DNA of 64,000 bases. It comes from Donghicola tyrosinivorans (GTDB lineage Bacteria; Pseudomonadota; Alphaproteobacteria; Rhodobacterales; Rhodobacteraceae). Below are positions 8,656-17,744 of this stretch, piece by piece. Below the pieces are notes generated by a model, which saw only the letters and a program-made list of their open reading frames with translations, was not told the origin of the DNA and did no database searches. How positions within the stretch are numbered: the stretch's first letter is position 1; each line of letters starts with the position of its first letter. Location: positions 1 to 64,000 of the forward strand of contig NZ_PVTQ01000005.1 in the NCBI RefSeq assembly GCF_003003355.1. Direction: 5' to 3'. The translations under genes and the position numbers were made by a program.

Positions 8656-9681
8656 TCAGGCCGCAGGCAGAATAATCGAAAAAGTACTGCCCTGCCCCAA
8701 CACGCTTTCAATCCGCAGACGGCCTCTGTGACGGTTAACGATATGTTTTACAATCGCAAGTCCCAGCCCCGTGCCGCCCATCTCGCGTGAGCGATGGGAA
8801 TCGATCCGATAGAACCGTTCGGTCAGACGCGGGATGTGAATCGGGTCGATTCCCTGCCCGTGGTCCTTCACAGCGATTAAAACCGCCGCGCCGCGCACCG
8901 CCGGATCGCGGGGCAACATAGTGACCTGAACGTCCACATCCCCATCGCCACCGTATTTCACCGCGTTCTCGATCAGGTTGGTGAAAACCTGCATCAACTG
9001 ATCCCGATCCCCGGTGACAGCCACATCTCCGGCCACGTCCAGACGGATGCTGGTGCCCTTGTTCTCGGCCACAGGTGCTAGGCTATTACAAACAGTGTTC
9101 AGCAATTGCCCCATGTCGACGTGTTCGGCGGGCGGGATACGCTCTTCTGCCTCAACGCGACTAAGGGACAGCAAATCCCGCACAAGACGGTTCATCCGGC
9201 TGGCCTCACGCTCCATGATCTCAAGGAAACGGTCACGAACCTTGTCGTCATTGCGGGCGGGACCGCGCAGGGTCTCGATGAACCCCAGCAAGGCGGTCAG
9301 AGGCGTTTTCAATTCATGGCTCACGTTGGCGACGAAATCGCGGCGCATCTGGCCAATCTCTTCGGCGCTGCTTTGATCCATGAAGCTCACCAGAACACCC
9401 GAAGACCCAACCGAGGCCACCGTCACCCCATAGACCATCTCAAGAGACTGGACATTCATGGTCAGGCGCAGGCTGCGCTTGTTGCCGTCCTGAAAGCAGG
9501 TCTCGATCGCAGATTGCAGCGCGGGATGGCGGACGCTCATCAAGTAGTTCCGCTCTAGCAAGGCGGTGACAAGGATCTTGGTCGCATCCGCGTTGATGCC
9601 GGCCAAACGCTGGTTCGCATCAACAAAAAATGCCGGAAGGGGAAGCGCCTCAACCAATTGGCTGGCGAATGAACTGTCCAT
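8656..9681 (-). CDS. phoR: Phosphate regulon sensor histidine kinase PhoR
   Basis: PhoR is the kinase/phosphatase partner of PhoB. The 341-residue protein has a PAS-like N-terminal part (about 1-105). It then has the HisKA dimer domain with phospho-histidine in FVANVSHELKTPLTALLGF, and the ATPase domain with N box (NLIENAVKYGG), G1 (DHGQGID), F box (RFYRID) and G2 (GGTGLGLAIVKHI). No clear membrane helix is present, unlike E. coli PhoR. I start at MDSSFA (9681) behind AGGGGA; a longer frame to 9774 would run through the Pho box at 9734-9755. It lies upstream of pstS on the same strand, and not next to phoB. Confidence 0.92.
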   Translation of the reverse strand: MDSSFASQLVEALPLPAFFVDANQRLAGINADATKILVTALLERNYLMSVRHPALQSAIETCFQDGNKRSLRLTMNVQSLEMVYGVTVASVGSSGVLVSFMDQSSAEEIGQMRRDFVANVSHELKTPLTALLGFIETLRGPARNDDKVRDRFLEIMEREASRMNRLVRDLLSLSRVEAEERIPPAEHVDMGQLLNTVCNSLAPVAENKGTSIRLDVAGDVAVTGDRDQLMQVFTNLIENAVKYGGDGDVDVQVTMLPRDPAVRGAAVLIAVKDHGQGIDPIHIPRLTERFYRIDSHRSREMGGTGLGLAIVKHIVNRHRGRLRIESVLGQGSTFSIILPAA

Positions 9682-9733
9682 AGCCGCGTCCCCTATTGAA
9701 AATGTCATCGTCGGGAAAACCGAAACACCACAA

Positions 9734-9755
9734 AGATGTAACAGTTTCATGTCAG
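9734..9755 (-). promoter_or_regulatory. Pho box upstream of phoR
   Basis: On the minus strand two adjacent 11-base units start with CTGACAT and CTGTTAC, each followed by an A/T-rich tetramer. The site is 53 bases before the chosen phoR start and argues against longer phoR starts. It suggests that phoR is itself induced by PhoB. Confidence 0.7.
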
Positions 9756-9786
9756 CGCAAGGCAGGCCCTGCACCGACAGGGAAGC

Positions 9787-10311
9787 TTAGTCCAGCTTGC
9801 TCAGACCCGCACGGAAGCGGCGCATGTTGTTCTGATAGCCGACGGCTGACTTGCGCAGACCTTCAATCGTGGCCTCATCCAACTGCCGCACCACTTTGCC
9901 CGGCGCACCCAGCACCATCGAGCCATCAGGGATCTCTTTGCCTTCGGTGACCAGCGCCCCTGCCCCGATCAGGCAGTTGTCGCCAATCTTGGCACCGTTC
10001 AGGATGGTGGCGCCCATGCCGATCAAGGTGTTGTTGCCGATGGTGCAGCCGTGCAGCATCGCCTTGTGGCCGATCGTGCAGCCCTCACCGATGGTCAGCG
10101 GATAGCCCATGTCCGTGTGCAAGATACAGTTTTCCTGCACATTGCTGCCTTTACCGACGCGGATTTCCTCGTTGTCGCCGCGCAGTGTGCAGCCGAACCA
10201 GACCGAGCCGCCCTCTTCCACCACGATCTTGCCGATCACATTGGCGTCGGGCGCAATCCAGCTGTCTTCGTGAATTTCGGGCGCAACGCCGTCTAATGCG
10301 TAAAGTGTCAA
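9787..10311 (-). CDS. Gamma carbonic anhydrase family protein
   Basis: This 174-residue left-handed beta-helix protein is of the YrdA/PaaY/CaiE kind. Repeated hexapeptides run from about residue 15 to 140 ([38 protein letters not shown]). The metal-ligand histidines of the family are visible in [17 protein letters not shown] helical C-terminus follows ([17 protein letters not shown]). Members bind zinc or iron; some have carbonic anhydrase activity and many have no known substrate. The start overlaps the gmk stop by 4 bases, so it is co-transcribed with yicC-gmk. Function beyond the family is not assigned. Confidence 0.9.
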   Translation of the reverse strand: MTLYALDGVAPEIHEDSWIAPDANVIGKIVVEEGGSVWFGCTLRGDNEEIRVGKGSNVQENCILHTDMGYPLTIGEGCTIGHKAMLHGCTIGNNTLIGMGATILNGAKIGDNCLIGAGALVTEGKEIPDGSMVLGAPGKVVRQLDEATIEGLRKSAVGYQNNMRRFRAGLSKLD

Positions 10312-10961
10312 ATATCCAACTCCTCGAACTGGTTTTGTAGCGCGCGAACATGGTTCACCAGACTGGGCTGTTGCAAGCGGCGCAGGCGCGTGGCGGTCAG
10401 GATCGACTTCAGCATCTCTTCGGTCTTGTCCAGATCGTCATTCACCAGCACGTAGTCATAGCTGCCCCAGTGGCTGATCTCGTCCCAGCTTTTCTTCATG
10501 CGCTTGGTAATGGTGTCCGCGTCATCCTGATTGCGGCTGATCAGGCGGCGATGCAATTCCGGAATCGAGGGCGGCAGGATAAAAATCGATAGCGTGTGCT
10601 GACCCAAAGCCGAGTTGCGGATTTGCTGCGCACCCTGCCAGTCAATGTCAAACAGCACATCGTTGCCATTGTCGATCGCCGCCTGCACCGGCCCCTTGGG
10701 CGAGCCGTAGAAGTTTCCGAAAACGTGGGCGTGCTCCAGCATCCCGTCGTCAGACACCATGTGTTTGAAATCGGATTCGGTAACGAATTGATAGTCCTTT
10801 CCATCCACTTCACCCGGACGGGGTTTGCGCGTGGTGGCCGAGACCGAGAACGACAGCGTCGGATCCCATGCCATAAGACGTTTGGCCAAGGTGGATTTGC
10901 CTGCGCCAGAGGGCGAGGACAGGATAACAAGCAGGCCGCGGCGGGTATCGTGGGGCATCAT
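10308..10961 (-). CDS. gmk: Guanylate kinase
   Basis: Gmk phosphorylates GMP to GDP with ATP. The 217-residue protein has the P-loop [10 protein letters not shown] near residue 18, the GMP-binding region [20 protein letters not shown] and the lid arginines in [17 protein letters not shown]. Its ATG at 10961 overlaps the yicC stop as ATGA, with a second ATG directly after. Length is normal for the family. It is the middle gene of yicC-gmk-carbonic anhydrase-like, an order common in Rhodobacterales. Confidence 0.96.
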   Translation of the reverse strand: MMPHDTRRGLLVILSSPSGAGKSTLAKRLMAWDPTLSFSVSATTRKPRPGEVDGKDYQFVTESDFKHMVSDDGMLEHAHVFGNFYGSPKGPVQAAIDNGNDVLFDIDWQGAQQIRNSALGQHTLSIFILPPSIPELHRRLISRNQDDADTITKRMKKSWDEISHWGSYDYVLVNDDLDKTEEMLKSILTATRLRRLQQPSLVNHVRALQNQFEELDI

Positions 10962-11845
10962 TCTACATTCTGGATCTGTTCGCGCATCTGGTCGATCGTG
11001 ACTTTCATCTCAAGCCCCAGTTCGGTCAGACCGCTGTGTTGCGATTTCGAGCAAAGCGTATTGGCTTCGCGATTGAATTCCTGACAGAGGAAATCGAATT
11101 TCCGGCCCACGGGCACCTTGGCCGCAATCAGCTTGCGGGCAGCCTCGACGTGGACCGTAAGACGATCTATCTCTTCAGTGATATCGGACTTCACAGCCAG
11201 CAAAGCCGCCTCTTGGTGCAGGCGTGCGGCGTCCAGCGCCTCGGTGTCCAGCAGGCGGGCAATACCGGTCTTCAGGGCTTCGGACTGGGCGGCAGCGCGG
11301 TCGGGCACGATGGCGCGAATGGCGTCCAGTTGGGCGGCAATCTCATCCACCTGACGGGTCAGCACATCTTTCAGGGCTGCGCCTTCGGAGATCCGGCTAT
11401 CGATGAAAGCGGCCAGAACCTGATCGAATGCGGCCAGCAGGGCCGCTTGTGCGCTGTCGCTCAGGCCATCAGGGCGGGTGTCTTCGGTTAGAACACCGCG
11501 CAGGGCCAGAATATCCGCAGCAGACGTGGCGGCCAGCGACACACCGATATGGTTGGCGCGATCTTCCACTTCAACCAGCATGGCCAAGGTACGGTCCAGC
11601 GCATCGCGATCCAACGATGCACCACCCTGCCCTTGGGCCGCCTGCATCCGCAGATTGACCGAGATATTGCCCCGCGCCACCTGAGCCGACAGACGTTTGC
11701 GGGCTTCGGCCTCGATCACGACGCACCAGTCGGGCATGCGCACACGCACATCCAGACCTTTGCCATTCACGCTGCGCAATTCCCATTGCCACTGCAGCGC
11801 CTCGACCTGCCCTTCAAGGCTTGCGTATCCGGTAAGTGATTTCAT
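10958..11845 (-). CDS. yicC: YicC/YloC family endoribonuclease
   Basis: This 295-residue protein has the YicC N-terminal domain ([26 protein letters not shown]) and the C-terminal DUF1732 block ([23 protein letters not shown], then [16 protein letters not shown]). E. coli YicC is reported to be an RNase that promotes decay of some RNAs; related proteins were first linked to stress and stationary-phase survival. Coupling to gmk (ATGA overlap) is widely conserved. The gene diverges from the PAS-domain gene at 12057 across 211 bases. Confidence 0.93.
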   Translation of the reverse strand: MKSLTGYASLEGQVEALQWQWELRSVNGKGLDVRVRMPDWCVVIEAEARKRLSAQVARGNISVNLRMQAAQGQGGASLDRDALDRTLAMLVEVEDRANHIGVSLAATSAADILALRGVLTEDTRPDGLSDSAQAALLAAFDQVLAAFIDSRISEGAALKDVLTRQVDEIAAQLDAIRAIVPDRAAAQSEALKTGIARLLDTEALDAARLHQEAALLAVKSDITEEIDRLTVHVEAARKLIAAKVPVGRKFDFLCQEFNREANTLCSKSQHSGLTELGLEMKVTIDQMREQIQNVE

Positions 11846-12056
11846 GAACGCCCCTTCTTTGGCGATCCACTATGCCCGCCAGTCCCCAAAGGGCAAGGGC
11901 AGAAGGGGGAAAACCCCGCATCTGAGGCTGTTAACCTGCATTTCACCTTTGAGACGACTTTGAATGAAAACCCTGGCAAATTCGCCGTGTAATCAATTGA
12001 AAAGCGTTAAGAACCTGCGGCAACGCGGGGCGCGGGTGCATCATCCGGAGGTCGTT

Positions 12057-12644
12057 ATGGGTGTGGTTGTTCAGTTTGATCGGACGTTGATCAAAGGCCG
12101 TTGTCAGGCCGAGGCAACTGTGGGTGCCCATTGGGACAGCCTGCGCGACGGAGCCGAGCCGCCCCTGCGCAGCCAGATCCGCGCCGCATCACTGGGCGCG
12201 CATCTGGATCGGGTTTTCTTGCTGCAACGGATCGCACCTGGTCATGGGCGGTTGCGCCTGTCGGGCGGCGCATTGAACGATATTCTGGGGATGGATTTGC
12301 GCGGCATGCCGGTCTCGGCCCTGTTCACCGGCGCGGATCGCCGTGATCTGGCCGAAGCGCTAGAGGACTGCTGGCAACGCCCTGCAATCGTTACCATTTC
12401 TTTTCAATGCAACGGATCAAGGGGGCATCTAACCCTTTGGCCCATGCGCAGCGATCTGGGGGACACCAGCCGTGCCCTTGGCTGTCTGTCGCTGGACGCG
12501 ACCACACCGGCGCCCCTTTCACGACTTCACATCACCCGAATTTCATATGAGCCACTGTCCACAAACGATTGCCCTAAAACAGAAAAACCGGCCCACGTCG
12601 GGGCCGGTCTCTGTCTGGTCGAGCCCGAAGGCCCCCTAGCGTAA
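12057..12644 (+). CDS. PAS-domain protein (PAS_5-like)
   Basis: I start at the ATG at 12057, 7 bases after GGAGG; the open frame reaches back to 11964 without a better site. The product is about 195 residues. The middle (about 35-115) has the layout of the short alphaproteobacterial PAS_5 family: WDSLRDG, then LRSQIRAASLGAHLDRVFLLQRIAPGH, GGALNDILGMDLRGMPVSALF and a helix. The role is probably sensory or regulatory, but no output domain is present. The last 20 or so codons run through the aroG terminator, so the C-terminal tail is probably unstructured. Confidence 0.65.
   Translation: MGVVVQFDRTLIKGRCQAEATVGAHWDSLRDGAEPPLRSQIRAASLGAHLDRVFLLQRIAPGHGRLRLSGGALNDILGMDLRGMPVSALFTGADRRDLAEALEDCWQRPAIVTISFQCNGSRGHLTLWPMRSDLGDTSRALGCLSLDATTPAPLSRLHITRISYEPLSTNDCPKTEKPAHVGAGLCLVEPEGPLA
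12582..12608 (-). terminator. Terminator of the DAHP synthase gene
   Basis: The stem ACCGGCCC (12587-12594) pairs with GGGCCGGT (12601-12608), and TTTTTC follows on the minus strand. It sits inside the 3' end of the convergent PAS-domain gene. Confidence 0.75.
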
Positions 12645-14012
12645 TCAGCTGGCCAGCGCTTGCGCTTCGCGGTTGCGGGCCGACAGCTCTTCGGCCACCA
12701 GGAACGCCAGTTCCAGCGACTGCGATGCGTTCAGACGCGGATCGCAAGCGGTGTGGTAACGGTCCGAGAGGTTCTCTTCGGTCACGGCACGCACGCCGCC
12801 GGTGCATTCGGTCACGTCTGCGCCGGTCATCTCGAAGTGCACACCACCGGGGATGGTGCCCTCGGCCGCGTGGATCGCGAAGAATTCGCGCACTTCGCGC
12901 AGTACGTTATCGAACGGACGAGTCTTGTAACCGGTCGAGGATTTGATGGTGTTACCGTGCATCGGGTCGCAGGACCAGACAACCTTGGCACCCTCTTCCT
13001 GAACCGCTTTGATCAGGCGCGGAAGGTTGTCACCCACTTTGCCAGCGCCGAAACGGGCGATCAGGGTCAGACGGCCAGCCTCGTTTTCAGGGTTCAGTTT
13101 TTCCAGCAAGATTTTCAGGTCGTCGGCAGTGGTGGTCGGACCACATTTCAGGCCGATCGGGTTCTGGACGCCGCGCAGGTATTCCACGTGGGCACCATCA
13201 GGCTGACGGGTACGGTCGCCGATCCACAGCATGTGGCCGGAACCTGCCAGCCACTTGCCGCTGGTAGAATCCAGACGGGTCAGAGCCTCTTCATACTCAA
13301 GCAGCAGGCTTTCATGGCTGGTGTAGAAATCTACGGTCTGAAGCGTATGCGCACGCTGGCTGTCCACGCCTGCGGCCTTCATGAAGTCCAGCGTGTCGCC
13401 GATACGCTCGGCCATCTCGCGGTACTTGTCGGCCTTGCCGCTTTCGGTAAAGCCAAGGGTCCAGCTGTGCACCTTGTGTACATCCGCATAACCACCGGTC
13501 GAGAACGCGCGCAGCAGGTTCAGCGTTGCTGCGGCCTGAGTGTAAGCCTCAAGCATTTTGCTGGGGTTCGGGATGCGGGCTTCGGGGGTGAAGTCCAGAT
13601 CGTTGATGATGTCACCGCGGTAGCTTGGCAGTTCGACACCATCCTTGACCTCGGTCGGGGCCGAGCGCGGTTTCGCGAACTGGCCCGCCATACGACCCAC
13701 TTTGACCACGGGCACTTTGGCGCCGAAGGTCAGAACCATAGCCATTTGCAGCATCACCTTGAAGGTGTCGCGAATCAGGTCCGCGTTGAACTGCTGAAAG
13801 CTCTCGGCGCAGTCGCCGCCTTGCAGCAAAAATGCCTCGCCACGCGATGCTTTGGCCAACTCAGCCTTCAGTTTCCGTGCCTCGCCGGCGAAAACCAGCG
13901 GGGGATACGAAGAAAGTTTGGCCTCAACAGCCGCCAGGGCGGCAGAATCGGTATACTCGGGCATCTGCACTCGAGGCAGGTTGCGCCAGGTCGATTTGCT
14001 CCACTCGGTCAT
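12645..14012 (-). CDS. aroG: Class II 3-deoxy-7-phosphoheptulonate synthase
   Basis: This enzyme condenses phosphoenolpyruvate and erythrose 4-phosphate, the first step of the shikimate pathway. The 455-residue protein is full length for the plant/actinobacterial-type class II family. Visible signatures are [11 protein letters not shown] (metal-binding cysteine), [41 protein letters not shown] and [18 protein letters not shown]. The start has GGAG about 8 bases upstream. It is convergent with the PAS-domain gene and terminates within it. The symbol is used loosely; class II enzymes are named variously. Confidence 0.95.
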   Translation of the reverse strand: MTEWSKSTWRNLPRVQMPEYTDSAALAAVEAKLSSYPPLVFAGEARKLKAELAKASRGEAFLLQGGDCAESFQQFNADLIRDTFKVMLQMAMVLTFGAKVPVVKVGRMAGQFAKPRSAPTEVKDGVELPSYRGDIINDLDFTPEARIPNPSKMLEAYTQAAATLNLLRAFSTGGYADVHKVHSWTLGFTESGKADKYREMAERIGDTLDFMKAAGVDSQRAHTLQTVDFYTSHESLLLEYEEALTRLDSTSGKWLAGSGHMLWIGDRTRQPDGAHVEYLRGVQNPIGLKCGPTTTADDLKILLEKLNPENEAGRLTLIARFGAGKVGDNLPRLIKAVQEEGAKVVWSCDPMHGNTIKSSTGYKTRPFDNVLREVREFFAIHAAEGTIPGGVHFEMTGADVTECTGGVRAVTEENLSDRYHTACDPRLNASQSLELAFLVAEELSARNREAQALAS

Positions 14013-14183
14013 CTCTCATACTCCGCTGGAAGATGTTTAAAGTGTTATCGCTATACCCAAGCGGGCCACCATTGACCACCTTTGAAATTAACCAGACCTC
14101 TTGACGCGGGTGTCGACCTTCGTCGAAATGCTACGCTAACGTTGCGATATGCAGCGACATATAAGTCCGACAGGATATCGAAA

Positions 14184-15206
14184 ATGGACAGCATCAAAGA
14201 TCCCCAGCCAGTTCCGGTCACAGGCGAGCAGAAGAAAGCCCGCCACTTTGCCTTTGTGCTTCTGGACAATTTCACCATGCTTTCGCTGGCAGGGTCGATC
14301 GAATGTCTACGTATTGCCAACCGGATGGCGGGCAAGACCCTGTACACGTGGTCGCTGGTCGGCGAAGGCGGCGTGACGGCCAAAAGCTCTAGCGGCGTTG
14401 AGTTCAAGCTTGATTCGGATCTGGATGAGCTGCCCCGCGATACCATCGTGATCGTCTGCGGCGGCATCAACGTGCAGGCCGCGACCACCAAGCGCCTATT
14501 GAATTGGCTACGGAAAGAGGCGCGGCGCGGGGCACCTATGGGCGGGCTCTGTACCGCCACCTATGCGATTGCCAAGGCCGGTCTGCTGGACGGCAAACGC
14601 GCCACCATCCACTGGGAGAATCAGGACAGCTTCTCGGAAGAGTTCGATGAGGTGGACCTGACAAAGTCGGTTTTCGTCGTCGACGGCAACCGGATCACGG
14701 CCGCAGGCGGCACTGCATCGCTGGACCTGATGCTGAAATTGATGGCAGATCACCACGGCGAGGATCTTAGCAACGCGGTTGCGGACCAGCTGATCTATAG
14801 TTCGATCCGGACAGATCGGGACACCCAGCGCCTGTCGATCCCGACCCGTATTGGCGTGCGCCATCCAAAACTAAGCCAGATCATCCAGATGATGGAAAAG
14901 AACATCGAAGAGCCGATCAGCCCCGCTGTTCTGGCCAAGGATGTGGGCATGTCCACGCGCCAGTTGGAACGACTGTTCCGCCGGTACCTGAACCGCAGCC
15001 CCAAGCGCTATTACATGGAACTGCGCCTCTCCAAAGCCCGCAACCTGCTGATGCAGACGGATATGAGCGTGATTAACGTGGCGCTGGCCTGCGGCTTTGC
15101 CAGCCCGTCGCATTTCTCGAAATGCTACCGCGCCCACTATGAAACCACGCCCTACCGCGAACGGGGCAGCCACGGCACACGCACGAATGAGGAAAACGCC
15201 GATTAA
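14184..15206 (+). CDS. GlxA/AraC-family transcriptional regulator
   Basis: This 340-residue regulator has an N-terminal DJ-1/PfpI-like domain (about 20-190: FAFVLLDNFTMLSLAGSIECLRIAN, IVIVCGG, GGLCTATYAIAKAGLLDG) and a C-terminal AraC double helix-turn-helix (about 230-330: ISPAVLAKDVGMSTRQLERLFRRYL, VINVALACGFASPSHFSKCYRAHY). The ATG at 14184 is preceded by a weak AGGA; the frame is open back to 14082. The family includes GbdR/CdhR-type activators of betaine and carnitine use in proteobacteria, but nothing adjacent shows the effector. The stop overlaps the convergent dehydrogenase gene by 4 bases. Confidence 0.88.
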   Translation: MDSIKDPQPVPVTGEQKKARHFAFVLLDNFTMLSLAGSIECLRIANRMAGKTLYTWSLVGEGGVTAKSSSGVEFKLDSDLDELPRDTIVIVCGGINVQAATTKRLLNWLRKEARRGAPMGGLCTATYAIAKAGLLDGKRATIHWENQDSFSEEFDEVDLTKSVFVVDGNRITAAGGTASLDLMLKLMADHHGEDLSNAVADQLIYSSIRTDRDTQRLSIPTRIGVRHPKLSQIIQMMEKNIEEPISPAVLAKDVGMSTRQLERLFRRYLNRSPKRYYMELRLSKARNLLMQTDMSVINVALACGFASPSHFSKCYRAHYETTPYRERGSHGTRTNEENAD

Positions 15207-16273
15207 GGCGTCATCCGATAAAGCGCGCCGTTAATTTCCGACAGGAACCACAGCGCGCCATCGGGGCCTTCTTCCACATCACGAACGCGCAGGGTCTCGG
15301 GGGTCTTGATCCGCTCAAGCTCTTGCATGGTGTCGCCGTCCACGCGGCTGATCATGTCAAACTTGAGCGAGCCGATGAAGAAATCTCCCTTCCATTCCGG
15401 TGCATTGGTGCCGGAATGGATCGCCAGCCCTGATGGGGCAATCGACGGGTCCCAATAGAATGTGGGCTGCTGCATTCCCTCTTTCGCCGTGCCTTCTCCG
15501 ATCTTTGCACCGGAATAGTGCCGTCCGTAGGAAATCACCGGCCAGCCATAGTTTGCGCCCGCGATGATACGGTTAATCTCGTCCCCGCCTTGCGCGCCGT
15601 GCTCATGCACCCAAAGCTGCCCGCTGCCATCCAGCGCCGCCCCTTGGGGGTTGCGATGCCCGTAACTATAGATTTCCGGCAATGCGCCCGCGACGCCCAC
15701 GAAGGGGTTGTCGTCCGGCACCTTGCCATCCCGCGTCAGGCGCACGACCGAGCCGTTATGCCGCGACAAATCCTGCGCCGCCATATCGTCACCGCGCTCG
15801 CCCATGGTCAGGTAGATCAGCTCATCGCGCCCTTCGACAATGCGGCTACCGAAATGGCGGCCGCCAGAGTTGCCGGGTTTCATCTCAAACAGGGTTTCCA
15901 CCGAACGCAGACTGCTGGCGCCTTTGTCCAAGACCCCGCGCCCAAGGGCCGTTCCCGCTCCGCCGCTGCGCTGTGGTCGGGCATAGCTAAAATAGACCTG
16001 CCGCGTTTTAGCAAAATCACGGGGGATCATGATGTCCAACAGGCCGCCTTGCCCCTTGGCAACCACTTTGGGCAGACCGCCAACAGCCCGCGCTGCACCC
16101 TCTGTGATCCAGACGATGCTACCGGATTTCAGCGTCACCAGAACCCCTTCACCATCTGGCAGATGGCCGATGGACCAAGGGCTATCTAGCCCGCTGGCCA
16201 CCAGTTTAATTTGCGGCGCTGCAGCAATCGGAGCGGCGCTCATCAGGAAAAAACACGTAAAAATCCGGCGCAT
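15203..16273 (-). CDS. PQQ-dependent sugar dehydrogenase family protein
   Basis: This 356-residue exported protein of the glucose/sorbosone dehydrogenase family is related to E. coli YliI, a soluble periplasmic aldose dehydrogenase using PQQ. A signal peptide is visible (MRRIFTCFFLMSAAPIAAAP). The six-bladed propeller carries the family motifs LDSPWSIGHLPDG, GGLLDIMIP, SYGHRNPQGAALD, HEHGAQGGDEINRI, GANYGWPVISYG, and PSGLAIHSG. I prefer the start at 16273, with AAGGA 9 bases upstream, to the ATG at 16282, which has no spacing to that site. Whether the host makes PQQ cannot be seen here. Confidence 0.88.
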   Translation of the reverse strand: MRRIFTCFFLMSAAPIAAAPQIKLVASGLDSPWSIGHLPDGEGVLVTLKSGSIVWITEGAARAVGGLPKVVAKGQGGLLDIMIPRDFAKTRQVYFSYARPQRSGGAGTALGRGVLDKGASSLRSVETLFEMKPGNSGGRHFGSRIVEGRDELIYLTMGERGDDMAAQDLSRHNGSVVRLTRDGKVPDDNPFVGVAGALPEIYSYGHRNPQGAALDGSGQLWVHEHGAQGGDEINRIIAGANYGWPVISYGRHYSGAKIGEGTAKEGMQQPTFYWDPSIAPSGLAIHSGTNAPEWKGDFFIGSLKFDMISRVDGDTMQELERIKTPETLRVRDVEEGPDGALWFLSEINGALYRMTP

Positions 16274-16454
16274 GAAAGACATCCTTCTAAAATCGAGGCT
16301 ACGTGGCGAATCTAGTCCTTCTCATCCTTGAGGCGAGGATGCCGCAACGGAACCCTGAAGGGTCGTGAATAGGCCAATTATGGCCCCTTTTCTTTTGACC
16401 GATTGGTTCGTAACCTCAGCTTTGGACGTCATGTTCCAACACGGGAGAGATAAA

Positions 16455-17648
16455 ATGAAAAAGTTCCTGCTGGCCACCGCTGCCACTGCGCTGACCGCGG
16501 GCGCCGCCATGGCTGCAAGCCACGGCGAGACCGTAAAACTGGGCGTTATTCTGGGTTTCACCGGCCCGATTGAATCGCTGACCCCCGCCATGGCTGACTC
16601 GGCCGAACTGGCGATGAAAGAAATCAACGACGCTGGCGGCCTTCTGGGCAAGATGATCGAACCCGTCCGCGCGGATTCGACCTGCGTTGACGCCGCTGGC
16701 GCGACTGCTGCTGCAGAACGTCTGATCACCTCGGATGGCGTAGCGGCGATCTTCGGCGCGGACTGCTCGGGTGTAACCGGCGCGATCCTGACCAACGTGG
16801 CTGTGCCCAACGGCATCGTCATGGTATCGCCCTCGGCCACCAGCCCCGGCCTGTCGACCGTCGAAGACAACGGCCTGTTCTTCCGTACCGCGCCCTCGGA
16901 TGCCCGTCAGGGCGAGGTTCTGTCGAACATCCTGACCGACAAAGGCATCAAGGAAGTTGCAGTCACCTACACCAACAACGACTACGGCAAGGGCCTGAGC
17001 GACAGCTTTGTTGCAGCCTATGAAGCAGCAGGCGGCAAAGTCACCCTGAACGCTCCCCATGAGGACGGCAAAGCCGACTACTCGGCCGAGATCGCGGCTC
17101 TGGCAGCAGCGGGCGGCGAAGTGCTGGCAGTTCTGGGCTACGCAGACCAGGGCGGCAAAGGCATCATCCAAGCCTCGCTGGACACCGGCGCGTTCGACAC
17201 CTTCATGCTGGGTGACGGCATGTACGCCGACGCTCTGGTTGCCGACATGGGCGGCGATCTGGAAGGCAGCTTTGGTGCCGTTCCGTGGGCCGAAGGTGAA
17301 GGCACCGAAGCCTTTGCAGGCATCGCAAGCGCAGCGGGCATCAACCCCGAAGGCGCTTACACCGGTTCGTCCTACGACGGTGCAGCTCTGATCGCACTGG
17401 CGATGGCAGCGGGCGGCGAGGCAACCAGCGCAGCAGCCGCTGCCAAGATGCTGGAAATCGCCAACGCCCCCGGCGAGCTGATCATGCCCGGTCAGCTTGG
17501 CAAGGCGCTGGAGATTCTGGCAGCCGGTGGTGACATCGACTACGTCGGCGCAACCAACGTCGAACTGATCGGACCCGGTGAAGCCGCTGGCACCTACCGT
17601 GAATATTCGTTCAAAGACGGCGCATACGTCACGGACAGCATCCGCTAA
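16455..17648 (+). CDS. ABC transporter substrate-binding protein (LivK/Peripla_BP_6 type)
   Basis: This 397-residue periplasmic binding protein has a clear signal peptide (about 1-22, ending GAAMAA). The mature part shows the branched-chain amino acid binding fold: VKLGVILGFTGPIESL at the start, KMIEPVRADSTCVDAAGATAAAERLI, and VSPSATSPGLS. The two cysteines, D-T-C and ADC-SG, probably form the disulfide typical of this group. The start at 16455 has GGGAGA upstream. It precedes livG-type, livF-type, livH-type and livM-type genes on the same strand, after a terminator-like hairpin. The ligand is probably an amino acid or amide, not resolved from sequence. Confidence 0.92.
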   Translation: MKKFLLATAATALTAGAAMAASHGETVKLGVILGFTGPIESLTPAMADSAELAMKEINDAGGLLGKMIEPVRADSTCVDAAGATAAAERLITSDGVAAIFGADCSGVTGAILTNVAVPNGIVMVSPSATSPGLSTVEDNGLFFRTAPSDARQGEVLSNILTDKGIKEVAVTYTNNDYGKGLSDSFVAAYEAAGGKVTLNAPHEDGKADYSAEIAALAAAGGEVLAVLGYADQGGKGIIQASLDTGAFDTFMLGDGMYADALVADMGGDLEGSFGAVPWAEGEGTEAFAGIASAAGINPEGAYTGSSYDGAALIALAMAAGGEATSAAAAAKMLEIANAPGELIMPGQLGKALEILAAGGDIDYVGATNVELIGPGEAAGTYREYSFKDGAYVTDSIR

Positions 17649-17672
17649 TCGGACTGCAAGGTCCAACAACAG

Positions 17673-17695
17673 ACAGCCCGGCACGTCCGGGCTGT
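17673..17695 (+). terminator. Hairpin between binding-protein gene and ABC ATPase gene
   Basis: The stem ACAGCCCG (17673-17680) pairs with CGGGCTGT (17688-17695). Few T residues follow (TCTAC), so partial termination or 3'-end protection of the binding-protein mRNA is more likely than a full stop. Confidence 0.55.
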
Positions 17696-17744
17696 TCTAC
17701 TATGCAACGCAACGTTGCCATAAAAACGCACGGGGAGAACAACC

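Noticed and set aside
12660-14075. 471-codon plus-strand frame antisense to the DAHP synthase gene
   Set aside because: Shadow of a well-supported enzyme gene; no ribosome site or domain.
16416-17684. 422-codon minus-strand frame antisense to the ABC binding-protein gene
   Set aside because: Cysteine- and glycine-rich shadow product; the plus-strand gene has a signal peptide, ribosome site and family motifs.
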